From assembly GCA_964557975.1 (NCBI GenBank), contig CAZLCG010000032.1, positions 1-21,679 of the forward strand: a stretch of DNA of 21,679 nucleotides, given 5' to 3'. The position numbers and the translations under genes were made by a program. Positions within the stretch are counted from its first letter, which is position 1; every line of letters begins with the position of its first letter. Source of the stretch: Fimenecus sp964557975. GTDB lineage: Bacteria; Bacillota; Clostridia; Oscillospirales; Acutalibacteraceae. Shown piece after piece: positions 1 to 6,614 of the stretch. The notes beneath the pieces were generated by a model. It had not been told where the DNA came from and searched no databases. It saw nothing but the letters and a program-made list of their open reading frames with translations.

Positions 1-87
1 AAAGGGAGACAGGCGGGTTATCATATGGAGCGCAACAGAAAAAAAGAACGGACAACACAGCGATCCTTGAGCAAAATGAATATGTAA
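1..87 (+). CDS. 3' end of an unidentified gene entering from the left edge
   Basis: The frame is open from base 1 and ends at TAA 85-87, giving 28 visible codons. The tail is very basic, with residues like RNRKKER followed by SLSKMNM. I do not recognise the family. It may be the C-terminus of a DNA- or RNA-binding protein, or not a gene at all. It could also start at the internal ATG at 25. There is too little sequence to judge. Confidence 0.25.
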   Translation, partial: KGRQAGYHMERNRKKERTTQRSLSKMNM

Positions 88-115
88 CCAAGCAAATAAC
101 ACAAAGGAGATCGCT

Positions 116-220
116 ATGCCGTCATACGTTCTTTTGCACTGTCCGAAAGAAAAAATCCACAAGAACTTTTATCCGAAAGTAATTTCCGCTGCTGCGTTTA
201 TTTTAGAATTTACCGCTTGA
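116..220 (+). CDS. Possible 34-aa small protein
   Basis: A 34-codon ORF starts at ATG 116 behind a good Shine-Dalgarno (AAAGGAGA at 103-110, 5-nt spacing) and ends at TGA 218-220. The product begins MPSYVLLHCPKEK, is basic in the middle and has a short hydrophobic end (VISAAAFILEF). I do not recognise it. It lies downstream of the gene end at 87 and upstream of the promoter of the YfhO gene. The ribosome binding site is the only real support; it may be a remnant of a longer gene. Confidence 0.3.
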   Translation: MPSYVLLHCPKEKIHKNFYPKVISAAAFILEFTA

Positions 221-258
221 TTTTTGAATTGACCTTATTTTTCTTATCAAATTATTCG

Positions 259-287
259 TTGTGTTATTAAAGCTTTTATGATATACT
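259..287 (+). promoter_or_regulatory. Sigma-A-type promoter for the YfhO gene
   Basis: TTGTGT at 259-264, a 17-nt spacer and TATACT at 282-287. A TG one base before the -10 hexamer (279-280) makes it an extended -10. The ATG at 321 follows about 30 nt downstream with a GAGG ribosome binding site near 310. Confidence 0.6.
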
Positions 288-320
288 GAAATAAATATTT
301 TTTAACTGTGGTGAGGATAT

Positions 321-3233
321 ATGAAAAAGGAAAGAAAACAGACGCTGCTGTGGTGCGCGCTGTCGGCATTGGGCGCTCTTGCTGTCTTAACGCTTACATT
401 TATACAAAACGGAGTTGTGCCGTTCGGCGAGCTTAGTCTTGTCCGCAACGACGGTATTTATCAGTATATTCCCGTACTTCAGGAATTTGTCAGCCGTATA
501 AAGGGCGGAGAAAGCCTTTTGTATTCATGGGCTTCGGGGCTGGGCGAAAATTTTTATGCTACCGCCTGCTATTATCTTATAAACCCGTTCAATTTGGTTG
601 CTCTGCTGTTCCCCGACGGCAAAATAACCGAGGCGTACGAAACGGTGATAATTCTTAACACTGCGGCTATTGCGGTTTCGGCTGCATGGTATGTTCAGGA
701 TCGCTTTAAAAAGCATAATTTATCTGTTGTTATCTTTTCGCTCATATATACTTTCTGCGGATTTTACATATTAGCCTATTATAATACCATGTGGCTTATG
801 CCTCTTGTATTTCTGCCGCTTGTTGCAAGGGGAATTGAAAAGCTGGTAGACGGCGGCAAACCGTGGCTTTATCTTGTAAGCCTTGCTTTGAGTATTCTTT
901 GCAATTTCTATTTAAGCTATATGATTTGTATTTTTTCGGTGCTTTATTTCTTTGTCCGCGTCTTTTCGCAGACCGTCCACCAAAGGGATGAGGCGCACGA
1001 AAGCCTTTTTAGGGTGCTTTTAAAATTCGGCGGCGCTTCTCTTGCGGCGGGAGGGCTTTGCGCTTTCAGCCTGCTGCCGATTGCAAGCGCTTTAGGCAAC
1101 AGTTATATGAAAAGCGTCTTCGGCTTTGACGGTAATTTCTTTTTTAACTTTCTTGAGCTTCTGAGATCGCATCTTATAACGGAAAGCGTCCTTACGTATA
1201 GCTCCGCCGCGAACAGCCTGCCCAACGCGGCGGTAGGCTCAGCCGCGCTGCTGCTTGTTCCGCTGTATCTTTTTGCCAAAAGAATACCCAAGAATGAAAG
1301 AATTGCCAATATAGTATTGGTCCTTATTCTTTGGGCGTCGTTCGACATTCCGCTCTTATATAACATTTGGCACGGCATGAGCGCTCCGGCAGGTATTCCT
1401 TACAGATTTTCGTTTATTTACTGCTTCGTACTTTCGGTCTTGGCTTATCAGGTTTACCTGCACTTTAAGGAGCTGCCGAAGGCCGCGATATTGGTTCCCG
1501 CAGTGATTTCATCGGCAGTGCTTGTTTATGAAAGAATTGCGATAAAAGACAGTATTGCGGAGTACAAAGAGCTTGTAAATATGCTTATCGCAAGCGGCGC
1601 CGCAGTCGTCGCGGTTACCGTGCTTCTTTTGCTGTACAGGAACGTAAAGAAAAGAGGCTTGCAGGCAGTTTCGGGTGTTCTGATTTTAGCCGTAACCGTT
1701 TGCGAGCTGACTGTTTCGGGAAATGTCACGCTTAAAGGAATTGACGGTTCGGAATACGCGCCGTATTACGAAACGGTTCAGGAGCTTAAAAAGGATATTT
1801 CCTACAGCGCGGATGAATATTCGCGTATGGAATTTGCCACTGTCGATAACACCTTCCATGAGGATGCGGAGTCCCCTCAGGGAATGACGGGATCGCTTTA
1901 CGGGATTCAGGGCGTTACGGCCTTTTCTTCGCTGTCCGACTACTATTTTTCTCTTATGCAGGAAACCATGGGAAATCCCGGAAATACGGGCAACGCGTAC
2001 GCCTATTCTATGCAAACGCCCGTATATAACACAATGTTCGGTATGAGGTACATTATTGATAACACGGGAACGCTCGGCGGTAATCCGTATTACGCCGAGG
2101 AGGCAAGCCGCGACGGGCTGACGGTTTACAGCCCCGAGGGGTATCTCGGCGTAGGTCTTTTGTGCGAGCCTGAAATTGCCGATTGGGAAGCGTATAATAT
2201 GAATTCGTTAGAAGCGCAAAGCTCCGTTTGGTCGGCGATGACCGGCGAAAGCGGCGTATACGATTTTATTGAGCCGGACGGAAAGGAGTTTATTAACTGC
2301 ACCTATGTTACTCAGGAGGAATTAAAGAACTATTATCCGGACGGCGGTTCTTTTTCGGAGCATGATCATGAGGATTCACAGGGTGAGGATGAGCAGGAAC
2401 ATTCCGAAAGCGAAATAACCAATTTTTTTGATTATCTGGATATTCTCGGCGGAACGTACGCTTATAAAATGCAGGCGGCGGACTGTTCCGTAAGCTTCAC
2501 GGTTACTCCGCAGAAATCGCAGAATATTTATCTGCTCGCTCAAAGCGGAATTATGGATACGCTTACCGTCGAAAAAAGCGGGCAGTCCGCGGCGGCTTAC
2601 GAGCTTAACGGGAAGCAGGTTACGGATGTAGGCTACTGCGAAGCGGGCGAGCCGATAACCGTTACCTTCAGCGTTAAGGATAACAAGGTATATGAAGATA
2701 ATATCAATGCGGACGAGCTTTTGGATGACAGCATATATTTTATCGCGGCAGGGCTTAACGACGAGGTTTACCAAAGCGGGCTTAACGCTCTTAAAGAGAA
2801 CGGGACTTTTGAAATCAGCGAATTTAAGGATTCCGAAATATGCGGCAGCGTAAGCGCGGGCAAGGACTGCGTTATGCTTATGGGAATGCCCTATGACGAG
2901 GGCTGGACGGTTACCTTGGACGGCGAAGAGGTTGAGCTTATTGAAAGCGGCACGCATATTATGATGTTCTACGTCCCCGAGGGCGAGCATACGCTTGAGA
3001 TGCGCTACTTCCCGCAGGGATTAAAAGAGGGGATTTTCGTAACGGCGGGAACGGTTCTTGCTGTTGCGCTTGTATTGCTTCTTTCCAAGATGATGAAAAT
3101 CCGTGAGGAAGAAATGCTTAATGATGAAGCGCGGAACGCCGCGGAAGTTTCAGCGGATAACGGCGCCGAAAATAATACGACAGATGCGGAATCGGAAGAC
3201 CGCCGTAACTCAAATGACGGCAAAGAGGAATAG
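321..3233 (+). CDS. YfhO family multispanning membrane protein
   Basis: This is a 970-aa membrane protein of the YfhO family (PF09586). It has a first membrane helix at about residues 8-30, a long run of hydrophobic segments to about residue 465, and a large extracytoplasmic region. A last helix lies near 907-930, followed by an acidic, Asn-rich cytoplasmic tail. The block around residues 525-585 (SLYGIQGVTAFSSL, then NTMFGMRYIID) is typical of the family. YfhO proteins resemble GT-C glycosyltransferases, and members in Bacillus and Listeria have been linked to glycosylation of teichoic acids; the substrate here is unknown. An unusual His/Asp/Glu/Ser-rich insertion (EHDHEDSQGEDEQEHSESE) sits in the extracytoplasmic part. 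The start has a GAGG ribosome binding site and its own promoter. The stop is 2 nt before the next gene, so the two are probably co-transcribed. Confidence 0.88.
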   Translation: MKKERKQTLLWCALSALGALAVLTLTFIQNGVVPFGELSLVRNDGIYQYIPVLQEFVSRIKGGESLLYSWASGLGENFYATACYYLINPFNLVALLFPDGKITEAYETVIILNTAAIAVSAAWYVQDRFKKHNLSVVIFSLIYTFCGFYILAYYNTMWLMPLVFLPLVARGIEKLVDGGKPWLYLVSLALSILCNFYLSYMICIFSVLYFFVRVFSQTVHQRDEAHESLFRVLLKFGGASLAAGGLCAFSLLPIASALGNSYMKSVFGFDGNFFFNFLELLRSHLITESVLTYSSAANSLPNAAVGSAALLLVPLYLFAKRIPKNERIANIVLVLILWASFDIPLLYNIWHGMSAPAGIPYRFSFIYCFVLSVLAYQVYLHFKELPKAAILVPAVISSAVLVYERIAIKDSIAEYKELVNMLIASGAAVVAVTVLLLLYRNVKKRGLQAVSGVLILAVTVCELTVSGNVTLKGIDGSEYAPYYETVQELKKDISYSADEYSRMEFATVDNTFHEDAESPQGMTGSLYGIQGVTAFSSLSDYYFSLMQETMGNPGNTGNAYAYSMQTPVYNTMFGMRYIIDNTGTLGGNPYYAEEASRDGLTVYSPEGYLGVGLLCEPEIADWEAYNMNSLEAQSSVWSAMTGESGVYDFIEPDGKEFINCTYVTQEELKNYYPDGGSFSEHDHEDSQGEDEQEHSESEITNFFDYLDILGGTYAYKMQAADCSVSFTVTPQKSQNIYLLAQSGIMDTLTVEKSGQSAAAYELNGKQVTDVGYCEAGEPITVTFSVKDNKVYEDNINADELLDDSIYFIAAGLNDEVYQSGLNALKENGTFEISEFKDSEICGSVSAGKDCVMLMGMPYDEGWTVTLDGEEVELIESGTHIMMFYVPEGEHTLEMRYFPQGLKEGIFVTAGTVLAVALVLLLSKMMKIREEEMLNDEARNAAEVSADNGAENNTTDAESEDRRNSNDGKEE

Positions 3234-3235
3234 AA

Positions 3236-4045
3236 ATGGATTATGAAGCGTTTTTGACAGCCTTAAAGGTTTATTTTTCGGTGTGTGTGTTTGTTGTCGG
3301 AATCTGTATAGGCAGCTTTTTAAACGTGCTGATATACCGTATTCCGATAGGAATGGATTTTAAAAAGGGATCGTCTATCTGTACGACCTGCAAGCATCCG
3401 CTTAAATGGTATGATTTGTTCCCGCTTTTCAGCTGGCTGTTCCTCGGCGGGAAATGCCGTTACTGCAAGGCGAAAATATCCCCGATTTACCCGATTGTGG
3501 AAAGTATTACGGGGCTTATGTTTGTGCTTTCATACGCTTACGCATGCAAATTTGAATTCACCCTGAGCCTGCTCGGCTACTGTATGATTTCGTCGGCTCT
3601 TGTGGTGATATTCTGCATAGATTGGAAGCATATGTTTATTCCCGACTCCATGTGGGTTACGGTACTTTTGGGCGGAGCCGTAATCTATATTGACGAGGTT
3701 ATCGGCAGCGGATTTGATAAAAGCGCACTTATAGGCAGGCTTGTCGGTGCGGTGCTTGTAAGCGGTCTGTTTTTGGCGGTGGAATACTTAAAGCCAAATT
3801 CAATAGGCGGCGGCGACATTAAGCTTATGGCGGCGGCGGGCTTTGCGCTCGGATGGAAAAATATAATTATCGCCCTGTTTGTCGGCGCGTTTGCAGGTAC
3901 AGCGTGGCTTGCCGTTTCACATTCGCTTAAAAAGGGCGACATGAAAAAGCAGGTGCCGTTCGGTCCTCATCTCGCGGTAGGAATCTTCACGGCGCTGTTT
4001 TTCGGGAGTCCTATGCTTAATTGGTATACGGGGCTTTGGGCGTAA
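3236..4045 (+). CDS. Prepilin peptidase / type 4 prepilin-like N-methyltransferase (A24 family)
   Basis: This 269-aa polytopic aspartic protease cleaves the leader of type IV pilin-like precursors at the inner face of the membrane and N-methylates the new N-terminus. It has the N-terminal GSFLNVLIYRIP signature (about 26-37) and the two zinc-binding pairs C49-x2-C52 and C74-x2-C77. It also has catalytic Asp129 (in FCIDWKHMFIPD) and Asp194 in the GGGDIK motif. Length and domain order are normal for a complete PilD/ComC-type enzyme. ATG 3236 follows the YfhO stop by 2 nt, suggesting translational coupling. No pilin, ATPase or platform gene is in this window, so its substrates (competence pseudopilus or type IV pilus) must be encoded elsewhere. 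Confidence 0.92.
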   Translation: MDYEAFLTALKVYFSVCVFVVGICIGSFLNVLIYRIPIGMDFKKGSSICTTCKHPLKWYDLFPLFSWLFLGGKCRYCKAKISPIYPIVESITGLMFVLSYAYACKFEFTLSLLGYCMISSALVVIFCIDWKHMFIPDSMWVTVLLGGAVIYIDEVIGSGFDKSALIGRLVGAVLVSGLFLAVEYLKPNSIGGGDIKLMAAAGFALGWKNIIIALFVGAFAGTAWLAVSHSLKKGDMKKQVPFGPHLAVGIFTALFFGSPMLNWYTGLWA

Positions 4046-4285
4046 GCCTTAAAGCGTGGGTAGTTGACGAAAACAAGCAAAAATATGATTTGTTCAAATC
4101 TTATCGGCGCGTCAGGGATGCCGCTTCATACGTACACATTGGAATTTGCGGGAAACAGCGGGCGGCGGGAGCGAACCTACGCCCTATGTGCAATTTATTA
4201 AATTACAAAAAACGGGTAATTGCGAAAAACGGGCGGACACTGTCCGCCCTACGGTTGGTGATAAAATTAAATTTATGTTTTGATA
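4046..4285. other. Convergent intergenic region, no credible gene
   Basis: This stretch between the prepilin peptidase and the convergent lipoprotein gene holds one copy of a dispersed repeat (GGCGCGTCAGGGATGCCGC, 4106-4124) and a hairpin at 4231-4249. A 97-codon open frame crossing it from 4021 has no ribosome binding site and no family resemblance, so I leave it out. Confidence 0.6.
4222..4249 (-). terminator. Intrinsic terminator of the lipoprotein gene
   Basis: A perfect 9-nt palindromic arm pair (GGGCGGACA and TGTCCGCCC around base 4240) is followed on the minus strand by GTTTTTCGC. It lies 37 nt after the lipoprotein stop codon. The same sequence also resembles the GGACAG/CTGTCC repeat family seen at 21438, so a repeat may have been co-opted as a terminator. 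Confidence 0.55.
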
Positions 4286-4861
4286 TTAAAGATATTCCTG
4301 AAACTTGGGAATAAGCAGCTGCTTGGTAGCTTCAAAGGTTATTATCGCGTATTCCTTTGAGCAGTTGGTAAATTCGTTTTCGCCGTCGGTGCGCTCAATA
4401 TCGGAGCAGCTCTGATTGAGCGCGTACACATATGCCAAGGTATCCGGCGTTCTTATCGCGTTGCCGTTTTCGTCGACAGAGCCGTCGAACTGCCAGACAT
4501 AGTTGTTGTCAGCCGATTCGGTATACAGCGCCGCAAGGAAAGCCGTGTCGACGCCGTATTTTTCGGAAACGGTCTTTATGAATTTATTGTCGGGATTTGT
4601 TGTAAAAATAGAGCTTGAGCCTTCAATATGTACATCCTGAGAAGCGGCAACGGTTTCTTGAGGCAAGGCTTCGGAGACGGGAGCGGCGGTGGTCTTTACC
4701 GCCTCGGTTGAGGGGGCGGTTACGGCTTCGGTCGTCTGCACGGCGGTTTGAGCTTCGGTCTGACTTGACGTTCCGGAGACTTCTGTTTCGGCTTGCTTGC
4801 CGCAGGAGCAGACCGTCAGCATAAACGCGGCGGATAATATAACGCAAATAAGTTTTTTCAT
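4286..4861 (-). CDS. Small lipoprotein with Thr/Ala/Glu-rich linker, unknown C-terminal domain
   Basis: This 191-aa protein starts with MKK, a hydrophobic stretch and a lipobox ending VCSC, so Cys20 is the likely lipidated residue and the protein is anchored to the outer face of the membrane. Residues about 22-75 form a low-complexity Thr/Ala/Glu/Gln/Val linker. The C-terminal ~105 residues form a small folded domain, mixed acidic and aromatic (FIKTVSEKYGVDTAFLAALY, later NQSCSDIERTDGENEF), with two cysteines that could pair. I do not recognise this domain. A GGAG ribosome binding site precedes the ATG. A terminator hairpin of the upstream small gene lies only 26 nt upstream of the start, so expression may need read-through or a promoter inside 4870-4930. 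Confidence 0.75.
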   Translation of the reverse strand: MKKLICVILSAAFMLTVCSCGKQAETEVSGTSSQTEAQTAVQTTEAVTAPSTEAVKTTAAPVSEALPQETVAASQDVHIEGSSSIFTTNPDNKFIKTVSEKYGVDTAFLAALYTESADNNYVWQFDGSVDENGNAIRTPDTLAYVYALNQSCSDIERTDGENEFTNCSKEYAIITFEATKQLLIPKFQEYL

Positions 4862-4876
4862 ATAAAAAATCTCCTG

Positions 4877-4911
4877 AAAAACAAATAAACGGCGTAAGAA
4901 CTACGCCGTTT
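4877..4911 (-). terminator. Intrinsic terminator of the 42-aa peptide gene
   Basis: A perfect 10-bp stem (AAACGGCGTA 4887-4896 with TACGCCGTTT 4902-4911) and a 5-nt loop, followed on the minus strand by ATTTGTTTTT. It sits 16 nt after the stop of the small gene at 4927. Confidence 0.75.
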
Positions 4912-4926
4912 GCTTTCCCATTAAAA

Positions 4927-5055
4927 TCAACCTATAAGACCGAGAATAAAGCCTATAACAGTTCCAAGCACCGGAATGTCCTGAAGACCTTCGAGAAACG
5001 ATATTATCGTATCCATGGGAAGGATGCTTGTAAGGGTTTCAATAATGCTATCCAT
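4927..5055 (-). CDS. 42-aa acidic hydrophobic peptide, unknown
   Basis: This short gene starts at ATG 5055-5053 behind a strong ribosome binding site (AAAGGAG, 9 nt upstream) and ends at TGA 4929-4927. The 42-residue product starts MDSIIETLTSILPMD, has a central FLEGLQD turn, and ends with a hydrophobic segment (PVLGTVIGFILGLIG). It carries five acidic residues and no Lys or Arg. It could be one or two amphipathic helices lying on, or one helix crossing, the membrane. The gene has its own near-consensus promoter and its own terminator, so it is a free-standing transcription unit. Candidate roles include a membrane-active peptide or a small regulatory membrane protein. The lack of basic residues argues against a classic type I toxin. 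Function unknown. Confidence 0.65.
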   Translation of the reverse strand: MDSIIETLTSILPMDTIISFLEGLQDIPVLGTVIGFILGLIG

Positions 5056-5092
5056 AATCGGTTTTCTCCTTTCCGCGTTTATAACTATATAA

Positions 5093-5121
5093 AGTATATT
5101 ATGTTATCGAAAAAAAATCAA
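5093..5121 (-). promoter_or_regulatory. Promoter of the 42-aa peptide gene
   Basis: On the minus strand: TTGATT (5121-5116), a 17-nt spacer containing an A/T tract, and TATACT (5098-5093). The predicted transcript starts near 5087, about 30 nt before the ATG at 5055. Confidence 0.65.
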
Positions 5122-5172
5122 GTACTTAACCGAAAATTTTCCGAAAAAATTCTGTTTCGGTTTTAAAGGTTT

Positions 5173-5670
5173 TTACGCAAACGAGAAAATCCCGTAGGTC
5201 AAAAGCGACATTATTATCCCCGCGATAAGCACGCCCAGCGCGATTATGGGAAGCGAGCGTTTCGTATCAATATCAAGAAGCGCCGCCATAAGCGAACCTG
5301 TCCAGCCGCCGGTACCGGGCAGAGGAATTGCGACGAACAGAAGCAAGCCCCATGATTTATAACGCAGGACCTTCTCTTTGTTTTTTTCGGTTTTGGCTTC
5401 GAGCTTTAATATTATTTTTTCGAAAAATTTGAATTTGCGAAGCCATGCGAAAATCTTTTTTATAAAAAGCAAAATGAAAGGGATGGGCAGCATATTGCCC
5501 GCAAAGCATATTAAAAATGCTTTTACAAACGGAACGCCGAGAAGCCTTGCGGCAATCATACCGCCGCGAAGCTCTAAAATCGGCATAAGCGAAATTACAA
5601 AAACAGTAAGCTCGGGAGGGATTTTGTCTTGGAAAAGCTCTACGAAGAATTGAGCGAGAGTTTCTGCCAT
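5173..5670 (-). CDS. COG2426-type small multidrug export family membrane protein
   Basis: This 165-aa polytopic membrane protein belongs to the PF06695 / COG2426 'Sm_multidrug_ex' family. The family name implies drug export, but the function has not been firmly shown. The family signatures are visible: PILELRGGM near residue 30 and PLPGTGGWTGSLMA near residue 115. There are about four hydrophobic segments, with a basic/acidic cytoplasmic loop (KLEAKTEKNKEK) between them. I chose ATG 5670 because AAGGAG lies just upstream; the longer frame from 5721 would run into the preceding gene. The start is 10 nt after the stop of the Nudix gene, so the two form an operon. Confidence 0.8.
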   Translation of the reverse strand: MAETLAQFFVELFQDKIPPELTVFVISLMPILELRGGMIAARLLGVPFVKAFLICFAGNMLPIPFILLFIKKIFAWLRKFKFFEKIILKLEAKTEKNKEKVLRYKSWGLLLFVAIPLPGTGGWTGSLMAALLDIDTKRSLPIIALGVLIAGIIMSLLTYGIFSFA

Positions 5671-5680
5671 AGCTTGCTCC

Positions 5681-6412
5681 TTAAATTTTATTTTTACGGA
5701 TATATTCCTGCGCCTTGTCAAGAATTGCTTTGTCGTTTTGGTAATTCAGAGTTTTGCGGGCGGAGTCGTAGTTAAGCCAAATATAGTCCTCAATCTCTTC
5801 GGGCTGAATAACCGTTTGCGTGTCGTCGGTTGTCGCGAGGAATATGAAAACGGTTTTTTCAGCCTTGTTGTGAATGGTGTATTCCGATTTGCTTTTGAAA
5901 TCGGGGAAAAGCCTTATGTGAAGCCCCGTTTCTTCAAGCACCTCCCGTTTAGCGGTTTCCTCCTCGGTTTCGCCCTTCTCAATATGACCTTTCGGGAAGC
6001 CCCAATGATTGCTTCTTCTGTTTTTGATAAGCAAAAAGCGTTTTTCGCCGCCGATCACGCGGAAAACCACCGCGCCGCATGAGCGCTCGTATAAACAGTC
6101 TATTAAATATGTTCCGTCTTTATGCGCAAATTCTATGGCGGATTTAATATCGTTTATTATAAATCTTTTGCTTTTCGGCGAGACGACAAGGTATATACCC
6201 TGTCTGCCAGACAGCTTTACTACGGCAACAACCCTGCCGTCAAAATTATGAACGGCATGTTCGACGCCCATAATGTACGCGCCTTTTACGGGGGAATGCG
6301 GTTCAAGCCCGCTCTCTACAATGCCGTAGTTCAGCCGAAAGACCTTAGAGGTCTCACCGTCAAAAGCACCAATGGGCTTGGTAACCCGTACTCTGACATA
6401 TTTACCCAGCAT
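5681..6412 (-). CDS. Nudix hydrolase fused to an N-terminal inorganic-pyrophosphatase-like domain
   Basis: This 243-aa protein has two parts. Residues about 110-240 are a Nudix domain with a complete Nudix box at 142-164 (G-x5-E148-x7-REVLEETGL). The sequence around it (NHWGFPKGHIEKGE) is typical of Ap4A-hydrolase-like members, which cleave dinucleoside polyphosphates or other nucleoside diphosphate derivatives. Residues 1-70 (MLGKYVRVRVTKPIGAF, then LNYGIVES, AYIMGVEHAVHNFDGRVVAVV) resemble the short inorganic-pyrophosphatase-like proteins of Clostridia. The acidic residues needed for true PPase activity are not evident, so this part may be a binding module. ATG 6412 follows an AAGGAG site and a consensus promoter. 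It is the first gene of the two-gene operon. Substrate is unknown. Confidence 0.85.
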   Translation of the reverse strand: MLGKYVRVRVTKPIGAFDGETSKVFRLNYGIVESGLEPHSPVKGAYIMGVEHAVHNFDGRVVAVVKLSGRQGIYLVVSPKSKRFIINDIKSAIEFAHKDGTYLIDCLYERSCGAVVFRVIGGEKRFLLIKNRRSNHWGFPKGHIEKGETEEETAKREVLEETGLHIRLFPDFKSKSEYTIHNKAEKTVFIFLATTDDTQTVIQPEEIEDYIWLNYDSARKTLNYQNDKAILDKAQEYIRKNKI

Positions 6413-6442
6413 TACGATACTCCTTAGAAAATTCTAATTGCC

Positions 6443-6471
6443 ATTATACAGTTTTTTTGCCGTTGTTTCAA
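6443..6471 (-). promoter_or_regulatory. Promoter of the Nudix operon
   Basis: On the minus strand: TTGAAA (6471-6466), a 17-nt spacer and a perfect TATAAT (6448-6443). The ATG at 6412 is about 25 nt below the expected transcript start. It is divergent from the LCP promoter at 6554. Confidence 0.8.
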
Positions 6472-6553
6472 GGAATTTTTGGTATTTAGGGGATGTTTTA
6501 TATATTTTTATACTTTTGTAACAAATACAGGCGCAATTTTTAACAAAAAGATG

Positions 6554-6582
6554 TTGTTTAATTCGCGGAATTAAGTTAAAAT
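6554..6582 (+). promoter_or_regulatory. Promoter of the LCP gene
   Basis: TTGTTT at 6554-6559, a 17-nt spacer and TAAAAT at 6577-6582. The AAGGAG ribosome binding site (6600-6605) and TTG start (6615) follow at suitable distances. Confidence 0.65.
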
Positions 6583-6614
6583 AGTACCTGACAAAGTTTA
6601 AGGAGTTGTTAATT

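Noticed and set aside
4021..4314. Plus-strand 97-codon open frame across the convergent gap
   Set aside because: It overlaps the prepilin peptidase and the opposing lipoprotein, contains dispersed repeat sequence, lacks a ribosome binding site and resembles nothing.
4927..5055. Type I toxin-antitoxin peptide
   Set aside because: The size fits, but the peptide has no basic residues and no convincing antisense RNA promoter was found opposite it.
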